Shown here one piece after another: positions 1 to 4,797 of a DNA stretch of 6,450 nt. The DNA comes from JAKFWI01 sp050246435 (GTDB taxonomy: Bacteria; Pseudomonadota; Alphaproteobacteria; Caulobacterales; Aquidulcibacteraceae), in NCBI GenBank assembly GCA_050246435.1, contig JBFWWB010000140.1, positions 1 to 6,450 of the forward strand, written 5' to 3'. Each line of letters begins with the position of its first letter. The first letter of the stretch is position 1. A program made the translations under genes and the position numbers. The notes beneath the pieces are model-generated. The model did not search any database and was not told the origin of the DNA. It saw nothing but the letters and a program-made list of their open reading frames with translations.

Positions 1-2
1 TC

Positions 3-413
3 GACGGCATTGATTGGCCGGCGGAGATCGCCGCCAGTTCGGACGTTTCCTTCTATCTCGTCGCCGAGGAGGAGGGCCGCCCGATCGGCGCGCTGCAGGT
101 TATCGATCCGTTTCGCGAGCCGACGCATTACTGGGGCGATTGCGCGGATAATCTCCGCGCCATCGACATCTGGATCGGCGCGCCGGAGGACCGTAATCGC
201 GGCCTGGGCGCGCAGATGATGCGCCGGGCGATTGAGGATTGTTTTGCTGCGGCGGAGGTGGCGGCGATCGTCATCGACCCGCTGGCGAGCAATGTCGACG
301 CGCACCGTTTCTACGAACGCCTTGGTTTTGAATTCGTCGAGCGCCGCTTCTTCGGCGAGGACGATTGCTTCGTGTTTCAACTGAACCGCGCCGACTGGCG
401 CAAAGGAAACTGA
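3..413 (+). CDS. GNAT family N-acetyltransferase, AAC(6')/IucB-like (5' partial)
   Basis: The gene begins before the window; 136 residues of its C-terminal part are visible and end in TGA. It should transfer an acetyl group from acetyl-CoA to an amine in the cytoplasm. The acetyl-CoA pyrophosphate-binding motif R-x-x-G-x-G is at visible residues 64-69 (RNRGLG), preceded by an IDIWIG strand. Residues 91-109 read IDPLASNVDAHRFYERLGF, the DP..SN..A...YE..GF signature typical of AAC(6') aminoglycoside acetyltransferases and siderophore-type acetyltransferases (Acetyltransf_8). The end (FGEDDCFVFQLNRADW) also fits that family. The substrate cannot be told from sequence. Chromosomal members of this group are common, so this is not evidence of drug resistance. 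The stop lies three bases before the serA start and the serA ribosome-binding site is inside its last codons, so the two are probably co-transcribed and perhaps translationally coupled. Family assignment is firm; subfamily is likely. Confidence 0.88.
   Translation, partial: DGIDWPAEIAASSDVSFYLVAEEEGRPIGALQVIDPFREPTHYWGDCADNLRAIDIWIGAPEDRNRGLGAQMMRRAIEDCFAAAEVAAIVIDPLASNVDAHRFYERLGFEFVERRFFGEDDCFVFQLNRADWRKGN
402..407 (+). promoter_or_regulatory. Ribosome-binding site of serA
   Basis: AAAGGA lies nine bases before the serA ATG and inside the last codons of the acetyltransferase gene. It supports the start at 417. Its position suggests that ribosomes finishing the upstream gene could feed directly into serA. 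Confidence 0.6.
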
Positions 414-416
414 TCC

Positions 417-1997
417 ATGCCGAAAGTTCTGATCTCGGACGAACTCTCGCCCGCCGCCATCGAGATTTTCAAAAGCCGCGGGCTGGAAGTGGATTTCCAG
501 CCGAAGCTTGGGCCCGATGCGGCCAAGCTCAAAGAGGTGATCGGCAACTATGACGGCCTGGCGATCCGCTCGGCCACGAAGGTGAAGCCCGACATCATCG
601 CGGCGGCGAAGAACCTGAAAGTGATCGGGCGCGCCGGCATCGGCGTCGATAATGTCGATATTCCCGCCGCCACCGCGAAGGGCATCGTGGTGATGAACAC
701 GCCGTTCGGCAACTCGATCACCACCGCCGAGCACGCGATCGCGCTCATGTTCGCCGCCGCCCGCCAGATCGGCGCCGCCGATGTCAGCACGCAAGCCGGC
801 AAGTGGGAAAAGAACCGCTTCATGGGGCTGGAGCTTTACGCCAAGACCCTGGGCGTGATCGGCTGCGGCAATATCGGCTCGCTGGTGGCTGAGCGCGCGC
901 TGGGCCTCAAGATGAAGGTCGTCGCTTACGATCCGTTCCTCTCGCCGGAGCGCGCAGTGGCGCTGGGCGTTGAAAAGGTGGAGCTGGACGAGTTGCTGGC
1001 GCGCGCCGACGTCATCACCTTCCACGTGCCGCTGACGGACAAGACGCGCAACGTGCTCAGCCGCGAAAATCTCGCAAAGACCAAAAAGGGCGTGATCATC
1101 GTCAACGCCGCGCGCGGGGGCCTGGTGGATGAGGCGGCGCTGCGCGAAGCGCTCGATAGCGGGCATGTGGCCGCGGCCGGGTTCGACGTATTTTCCGAGG
1201 AACCCGCGAAGGCCAATCCGCTGTTCGGCGCGCCGAATTTCGTGGCGACGCCGCATCTGGGCGCCAGCACGAACGAGGCGCAGGAGAATGTCGCGCTGCA
1301 GGTGGCCGAGCAGATGGCGGACTATCTGCTGACTGGCGCCGTGACCAACGCGCTCAACATGCCTTCGATCAGCGCGGAGGAAGCGCCGCGGCTGAAGCCG
1401 TTCGCCGCGCTCGCCGAACGGCTGGGCGCGTTCGCCGGCCAGATCGCCGATGAAGGGCTCGAAGCCGTCGAGATCGAATATGAAGGCGAAGTCAGCAAGC
1501 TCAACACGCGCCCGCTCACCTCGGCTGCGCTGGCGGGCCTGCTGCGCCCGCTGCTGCAAGACGTGAACATGGTGTCGGCCCCGGCGCTGCTGAAAGAGCG
1601 CGGCGTGCCGCTGACGGAATCGAAGCGCGAAACCTCGCCGACTTACGGCAGCCTGATGCGCATCAAGGTGCAGACGGGCGGGCGCTGGCGCACGCTGGCC
1701 GGCGCCGTCGTCGCGGGGCAGCCGAAAATCGTTGAAGTGAAGGGCATGGCGCTGGAGGCCGATTTCCACCCCGTGATGCTGTTCGTGAACAATTCGGACA
1801 AGCCCGGCTTCATCGGCGCGCTGGGCACGATGCTGGGCGAGGCGAAGATCAACATCGCCACCTTCCATCTGGGCCGCGTGGCGGAAGGCGAGGATGCGGT
1901 GGCGATCGTCGGCGTCGATCAGCCGGTGCCCGACGCGATCCAGACCAAGCTGCGCGCGCTGCCGCAAGTGCGCTACGTGAAGGTGCTGCTGTTCTGA
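417..1997 (+). CDS. serA: D-3-phosphoglycerate dehydrogenase, long form with ACT domain
   Basis: This cytoplasmic enzyme oxidises 3-phospho-D-glycerate to 3-phosphohydroxypyruvate with NAD+, the first step of serine biosynthesis. The 526 residues match the long family form (about 525, as in Bacillus and Mycobacterium, versus about 410 in E. coli). In order: an N-terminal substrate-binding half with AIRSAT (49-54) and GRAGIGVDNVDI (71-82); the Rossmann NAD-binding domain with GCGNIG (149-154) and a dinucleotide-binding Asp at 172 (YDPF); catalytic Arg233 in AARGG, Glu262 in FDVFSEEP, and His280 in ATPHLGAS; an allosteric substrate-binding domain from about 315 to 450; and a C-terminal ACT domain from about 453 (MLFVNNSDKPGFIG) to the end. 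ACT domains of this family bind serine for feedback control, but actual serine sensitivity cannot be read here. The start has a good ribosome-binding site and the usual short N-terminus (MPKVLISDELS). All key residues are present and I see no damage. serC is not visible; it may lie upstream or elsewhere. Confidence 0.98.
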   Translation: MPKVLISDELSPAAIEIFKSRGLEVDFQPKLGPDAAKLKEVIGNYDGLAIRSATKVKPDIIAAAKNLKVIGRAGIGVDNVDIPAATAKGIVVMNTPFGNSITTAEHAIALMFAAARQIGAADVSTQAGKWEKNRFMGLELYAKTLGVIGCGNIGSLVAERALGLKMKVVAYDPFLSPERAVALGVEKVELDELLARADVITFHVPLTDKTRNVLSRENLAKTKKGVIIVNAARGGLVDEAALREALDSGHVAAAGFDVFSEEPAKANPLFGAPNFVATPHLGASTNEAQENVALQVAEQMADYLLTGAVTNALNMPSISAEEAPRLKPFAALAERLGAFAGQIADEGLEAVEIEYEGEVSKLNTRPLTSAALAGLLRPLLQDVNMVSAPALLKERGVPLTESKRETSPTYGSLMRIKVQTGGRWRTLAGAVVAGQPKIVEVKGMALEADFHPVMLFVNNSDKPGFIGALGTMLGEAKINIATFHLGRVAEGEDAVAIVGVDQPVPDAIQTKLRALPQVRYVKVLLF

Positions 1998-2040
1998 GGT
2001 GCGCGCGCCGTTCGTAGGAACCGCGATCGACGTACGGCGT

Positions 2041-2080
2041 TCCCGATAGCGCGACCCCGAAACGGTCGCGCGGTTCGGGA
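2041..2080 (+). promoter_or_regulatory. Two-tier hairpin before the first deacylase gene
   Basis: TCCCGA (2041-2046) pairs with TCGGGA (2075-2080). Inside it, GCGCGACC (2049-2056) pairs with GGTCGCGC (2064-2071) around a seven-base loop, CCGAAAC. That is 14 base pairs in 40 bases with one small internal loop. The 3' arm contains GGGA (2077-2080), the only plausible ribosome-binding site for the ATG at 2089, eight bases away. It could therefore limit translation of the following gene. It could equally be a serA transcription terminator, but no T-run follows. The structure is read directly; its function is inferred. The rest of the gap after serA (1998-2040) holds only short palindromes (CGATCG, CGTACG) and no clear promoter. 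Confidence 0.55.
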
Positions 2081-2088
2081 CGCGTGCA

Positions 2089-2664
2089 ATGAAATACGGA
2101 TTGGCGATGACGGCGCTGGCGGCGAGTTTCACTGTCGCGGCGCCCGCGCACGCGCGCATCGAAGAGGCGCGCTTCGCGATCGCGGCGCACAATATCCGTT
2201 TCGTCGGCGATGAACGCGCGCCAAAAGAACCGGGTCCTCAGTACGAAGCGGATCTGGTTTTCTCATCGCCGGAGTGGCTCGAATTCCTCGGCCGCCCGCA
2301 TCCTTACGTCATGGCTTCCATGAATGGCGGCAACGGCACGAACTGGGCCGGCGTCGGCTTGTATTGGCACATCCAACTCTCCGAAAATTGGCGCTTCGAG
2401 CCGGGGTTCGGCTACGTCGTGCATGACGGCGACATCGACGCGCCGTACCCGGCGGGCGACCCGCGCCGTGAAGAATATAAGCGGACTCACATCCTGTTTG
2501 GTTCGCGCGATCTTTTCCGCGATACGTTCGCGCTGGAGCGCGCGCTTGGCGAACATGCGAGCCTGGCGCTTTATTTCGAACATCTGAGCCACGGCCAAAT
2601 CCTCGGCCAGGGCCGCAACCAGGGTACCGAAGAGCTGGGCCTGCGGGTGGGATACCGCTTCTGA
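2089..2664 (+). CDS. Acyloxyacyl hydrolase, PagL-type lipid A 3-O-deacylase (paralogue 1)
   Basis: This is a predicted outer-membrane beta-barrel esterase of 191 residues. PagL enzymes remove the 3-O-linked acyl chain from lipid A. Residues 1-22 look like a Sec signal peptide (short basic start, hydrophobic stretch, cleavage after A-H-A), leaving a mature chain of about 169, close to PagL size. The C-terminal block has H165-L-S167, then N177 and E181. In Pseudomonas PagL the triad is His126, Ser128, Glu140, with Asn136 nearby. The N-to-E spacing of four matches, while two extra residues sit between Ser and Asn. The residue after Ser is His168, where PagL has Asn. The protein ends G-Y-R-F, an outer-membrane assembly signal with a terminal aromatic residue. 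Other blocks shared with its neighbour are PYVMAS (72-77), HDGDID (112-117), GSRD-LFR and HLSHGQILG. The family call rests on the C-terminal signature and architecture; enzyme activity and exact acyl position are inferred. The next ATG (2107) would cut the signal peptide and has no better ribosome-binding site. Confidence 0.8.
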   Translation: MKYGLAMTALAASFTVAAPAHARIEEARFAIAAHNIRFVGDERAPKEPGPQYEADLVFSSPEWLEFLGRPHPYVMASMNGGNGTNWAGVGLYWHIQLSENWRFEPGFGYVVHDGDIDAPYPAGDPRREEYKRTHILFGSRDLFRDTFALERALGEHASLALYFEHLSHGQILGQGRNQGTEELGLRVGYRF

Positions 2665-2670
2665 ATTCGC

Positions 2671-2721
2671 CCCCTCGCCAGGAGCGCTGCGCCCCGTTAG
2701 GGTCGCCCGGGACGCGAGGGG
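2671..2721 (+). promoter_or_regulatory. Inverted repeat covering the ribosome-binding site of the second deacylase gene
   Basis: CCCCTCGC (2671-2678) is the perfect reverse complement of GCGAGGGG (2714-2721). The 3' arm contains the whole ribosome-binding site GAGGGG (2716-2721), which sits six bases before the ATG at 2728. Inside the 35-base interval a smaller hairpin is possible: GCG-CCC (2689-2691, 2693-2695) with GGG-CGC (2700-2702, 2704-2706) around GTTA, with one mismatch. If it forms in RNA it would mask the start of the second deacylase gene. CGGGACGCG at 2708-2716 also occurs before the first paralogue at 2076-2084. An eight-base repeat over this distance in GC-rich DNA may still be chance. 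Confidence 0.4.
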
Positions 2722-2727
2722 AAACGC

Positions 2728-3309
2728 ATGAAAGCGGGATGGACGGCGGCGATCGCTGGTGCTGCGTGCTTGGTCGGCGGGGCGGGCGCCGCGCATGCCG
2801 ATCTGGAGGAAATCCGCTTCGGGGTGATGGCGCACAATACCGGCATCCTCGTGCCGCAAAACGGCGGCAAGGAAGATGGCGTCAACGTGCACGCTCAACT
2901 GGAATTCTCCACGCCGGGCGTGCTGCGCTGGGCGTTCAGCCCGCGGCCTTATGTGATGGCTTCCGTCAACACTGCGGGTGAAACCTCCTACGCCGCGATC
3001 GGCCTCGATTGGCGCTGGAAGTTCGCCGAAGGCTGGGCGTTGGAGCCGACGCTCGGCTACGCCGTGCATGATGGCGACATCGATTCTCCCTACGACAAGG
3101 CCGATCCGCGCCATGGCCCCTACGTGGAAGACCATCTGCTGCTCGGCTCGCGCGATGTGTTCCGCGTCGGCTTCGGCCTCACGCGCGATCTCACCCCGCG
3201 TTGGGCCGCACAACTGCAATGGGATCATCTGAGCCACGGCCAGATTCTCGGAACCGGACGCAACGAAGGCCTCGACGATCTCGGCGTGCGCTTGATATAC
3301 AAGCGCTAG
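2728..3309 (+). CDS. Acyloxyacyl hydrolase, PagL-type lipid A deacylase-like (paralogue 2)
   Basis: This 193-residue protein is a tandem paralogue of the preceding gene, 63 bases downstream, with the same layout. It has a signal peptide of about 24 residues with cleavage after A-H-A, then shared blocks HN (36-37), PYVMAS (74-79), AVHDGDID (112-119), GSRD-VFR (140-146) and HLSHGQILG-x-GRN-x-G (167-181). The predicted catalytic pair His167 and Ser169 is kept. At the position matching Glu140 of PagL (four after Asn179) it has Asp183, and the neighbouring residue is also Asp. The chain ends Y-K-R rather than with an aromatic residue, unlike paralogue 1 and most outer-membrane barrels. The start has a strong ribosome-binding site (GAGGGG). 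It is likely an outer-membrane barrel with the same or a related role; the changed acid and C-terminus leave activity and assembly efficiency open. The reading frame is intact and codon use resembles its neighbours, so recent decay is not apparent. Confidence 0.78.
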   Translation: MKAGWTAAIAGAACLVGGAGAAHADLEEIRFGVMAHNTGILVPQNGGKEDGVNVHAQLEFSTPGVLRWAFSPRPYVMASVNTAGETSYAAIGLDWRWKFAEGWALEPTLGYAVHDGDIDSPYDKADPRHGPYVEDHLLLGSRDVFRVGFGLTRDLTPRWAAQLQWDHLSHGQILGTGRNEGLDDLGVRLIYKR

Positions 3310-3328
3310 CTGGCGCGGGCGCGCCGGC
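3309..3328 (+). terminator. Hairpin at the stop codon of the second deacylase gene, no T-run
   Basis: GCTGGCGC (3309-3316) pairs with GCGCCGGC (3321-3328), with one G-T pair and a four-base loop GGGC. It starts on the last base of the TAG stop. An A-run, not a T-run, follows, so it is not a classical intrinsic terminator on this strand. It could stabilise the 3' end of the message, act as a terminator lacking a U-tract, or be chance in GC-rich sequence. Confidence 0.35.
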
Positions 3329-3337
3329 GGAAAAAGT

Positions 3338-3403
3338 CGGTCTCGTCCGCGCGCCGAGAGCCTGTCGAAGGGCGCCGCGGATTATCTGGGCAGGCGGAGA
3401 CCG
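3338..3403 (+). repeat. purA leader: nested inverted repeats around a REP-like core
   Basis: CGGTCTC (3338-3344) is the reverse complement of GAGACCG (3397-3403). Within it GCGCC (3351-3355) pairs with GGCGC (3371-3375). Between and overlapping these lies GAGCCTGTCGAAGGG (3358-3372); its other strand reads CCCTTCGACAGGCTC. From memory this string is the core of a small palindromic element scattered through many alphaproteobacterial genomes. Only one copy is visible here, so repeat status is inference. The element occupies most of the 114-base gap before purA. It may be a REP remnant or a structured 5' leader; there is no T-run to suggest attenuation. Confidence 0.45.
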
Positions 3404-3410
3404 CGCATCC

Positions 3411-3431
3411 ATGGCGAACAAGAATGGCTAA
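3411..3431 (+). other. Six-codon mini-ORF overlapping the purA start
   Basis: ATG at 3411 opens a frame reading M-A-N-K-N-G and stopping with TAA at 3429-3431, in a different frame from purA and overlapping its first eight bases. A GGAG (3396-3399) lies 11 bases upstream, whereas the purA ATG at 3424 has no recognisable ribosome-binding site of its own. The first bases, ATGGCGAA, nearly repeat ATGGCTAA at the purA start 13 bases later. Translation could end here and restart at purA, or the first ATG may be a non-functional duplicate. Confidence 0.3.
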
Positions 3432-4719
3432 TATGGTCGTCGTCGTCGGCGCCCAATGGGGCGACGAAGGCAAAGGCAAGATCGTCGATTGGCTGGCGCA
3501 CCGCGCAGACGTCGTCGTGCGCTTCCAGGGCGGCCATAATGCGGGCCACACGCTCGTGGTCGGGAACAAGACCTACAAGACCACCTTGCTGCCCTCCGGT
3601 ATCGTTCAGGGCAAGCTCTCGGTGATCGGCAACGGCGTCGTCGTCGATCCGTGGGCGCTGCTGAAGGAAATCGCGCAGATGCGCGAAGCCGGCGTCGCGG
3701 TCGATCCCCAGCGCTTGGTGCTCGCGGAGAATGCGTGCCTCATCCTGTCGCTGCACCGCGATCTCGATGTCGGGCGGGAAGCGGCGGCCTCGAAGACCGC
3801 AAAGATCGGCACCACCGGGCGCGGAATCGGCCCGGCCTACGAAGACAAAGTGGGCAGGCGCGCGCTGCGTGTGATCGATCTGGCGCAACCCGATCAGCTC
3901 GACTGGAAGCTCGACCGCCTGCTCGCGCATCATGCGCCGCTGCGCGCGGGGCTGAAGCTGCCGGTGGTGGATCCCCGCGCGCTGAAAGCGGAATTGCTGG
4001 CGATCGCGCCTGAGGTTCTGGCGTATGCGCAGCCGGCGTGGCGCGTGCTGGAGGGTGTGCGCAAGGATGCGAAGAAGGTGCTGTTCGAGGGCGCGCAAGG
4101 CGCGTTGCTCGATGTCGATCACGGCACCTACCCCTACGTCACGTCGTCGAACACCGTGGCTGGGCAGGCGGCGGCGGGCAGCGGCCTGGGGCCGCGCGCG
4201 CTGGGCTATGTGCTGGGATTGGTGAAGGCCTACACGACGCGCGTCGGCGAAGGGCCGTTCCCGACGGAGCTGACCGACGAGATCGGCAAGCGCCTCGGCG
4301 AGGTGGGCCGCGAAGTGGGCACCAACACCGGCCGCGCGCGGCGCTGCGGCTGGTTCGATGCGGTGCTTGCGCGCCAGAGCGTGGCGCTGAACGGGATCGA
4401 CGGGGTTGCGCTTTCCAAGCTCGATGTGCTGGACGGCTTCCCCGAGCTCAAGATTTGCACCGGCTATACTTTGGCCGGGCGCACGCTCGATTATCTGCCG
4501 GCGGCGGCGGAGGATCAGGCGCGCGTCGAGCCTGTGTACGAGACATTCGAGGGCTGGGAGGATTCCACGCGCGGCGCGCGCAGCTGGAAAGACCTGCCGG
4601 GCGAAGCCGTAAAATACGTGCGCGCGATCGAGGAATTGATCGGCGCGCCCGTGGCGATGCTTTCCACAAGCCCGGAGCGCGACGATACGATCCTGATGCG
4701 CGATCCGTTTCAGGCGTAA
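3424..4719 (+). CDS. purA: Adenylosuccinate synthetase
   Basis: This cytoplasmic enzyme joins IMP and aspartate using GTP to give adenylosuccinate, the first committed step from IMP to AMP. The 431 residues match the family (E. coli 432). Key features are GAQWGDEGKGK at 9-19 (phosphate loop, general base Asp14); GGHNAGHT at 36-43 (catalytic His42); GTTGRGIGPAYEDK at 129-142 (IMP-site loop); FEGAQGALLDVDHGTYPYVT at 221-240 (Gln225 near the IMP base); TRVGEGPFPTEL at 272-283; GTNTGRARRCGWFD at 299-312 (substrate-binding loop); and SKLDVLDGF at 331-339 (guanine recognition, Asp334). Nothing conserved is missing. The start at 3424 gives the usual short leader M-A-N before the first strand. ATG at 3433 would also be possible but removes residues that homologues normally have. 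It follows the deacylase pair by 114 bases, so it may have its own promoter, although none is clear. Confidence 0.98.
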   Translation: MANMVVVVGAQWGDEGKGKIVDWLAHRADVVVRFQGGHNAGHTLVVGNKTYKTTLLPSGIVQGKLSVIGNGVVVDPWALLKEIAQMREAGVAVDPQRLVLAENACLILSLHRDLDVGREAAASKTAKIGTTGRGIGPAYEDKVGRRALRVIDLAQPDQLDWKLDRLLAHHAPLRAGLKLPVVDPRALKAELLAIAPEVLAYAQPAWRVLEGVRKDAKKVLFEGAQGALLDVDHGTYPYVTSSNTVAGQAAAGSGLGPRALGYVLGLVKAYTTRVGEGPFPTELTDEIGKRLGEVGREVGTNTGRARRCGWFDAVLARQSVALNGIDGVALSKLDVLDGFPELKICTGYTLAGRTLDYLPAAAEDQARVEPVYETFEGWEDSTRGARSWKDLPGEAVKYVRAIEELIGAPVAMLSTSPERDDTILMRDPFQA

Positions 4720-4730
4720 GGCGCCTGCGA

Positions 4731-4750
4731 GGCGCGCCGATTGGCGTTTT
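4731..4750 (+). terminator. Weak candidate intrinsic terminator after purA
   Basis: CGCC (4735-4738) and GGCG (4743-4746) can form a short stem with loop GATT, followed at once by TTTT (4747-4750). An overlapping alternative stem, GCGCC (4721-4725) with GGCGC (4731-4735), lies just upstream. The stem is short and the T-run is only four, so it would be inefficient. It is the only stem followed by a T-run in the gap between purA and the Yip1 gene. Confidence 0.3.
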
Positions 4751-4784
4751 CGCGCGGAGGCGCGTACTCTCGCCGGCGCCCTTC

Positions 4785-4792
4785 GGGAGGAA
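4785..4792 (+). promoter_or_regulatory. Ribosome-binding site that sets the start of the Yip1 gene
   Basis: GGGAGGAA, nearly the full consensus, lies five bases before the ATG at 4798. This makes 4798 the start rather than the in-frame TTG at 4741, whose extra residues would be arginine- and glycine-rich and unlike a Yip1 N-terminus. Confidence 0.75.
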
Positions 4793-4797
4793 CGCCC

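Noticed and set aside
2263..3237. A 324-codon open frame on the minus strand across both deacylase genes
   Set aside because: Antisense to two genes with signal peptides and family motifs. Its apparent internal repetition simply mirrors the similarity of the two paralogues.
3318..3325. The palindrome GGCGCGCC as a protein-binding site
   Set aside because: An eight-base GC-only palindrome is common in sequence of this composition and is part of the larger hairpin at 3309-3328.
3411..3423. An upstream purA start at 3411
   Set aside because: That ATG is in a different frame and meets TAA after six codons; purA is open only from 3424. It is reported as a mini-ORF instead.
4741..4770. TTGGCG and TACTCT, 18 bases apart, as a promoter for the Yip1 gene
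   Set aside because: Only four and three of six bases match the usual consensus and such matches are frequent; the TTG also falls in the candidate terminator. Not strong enough to list.
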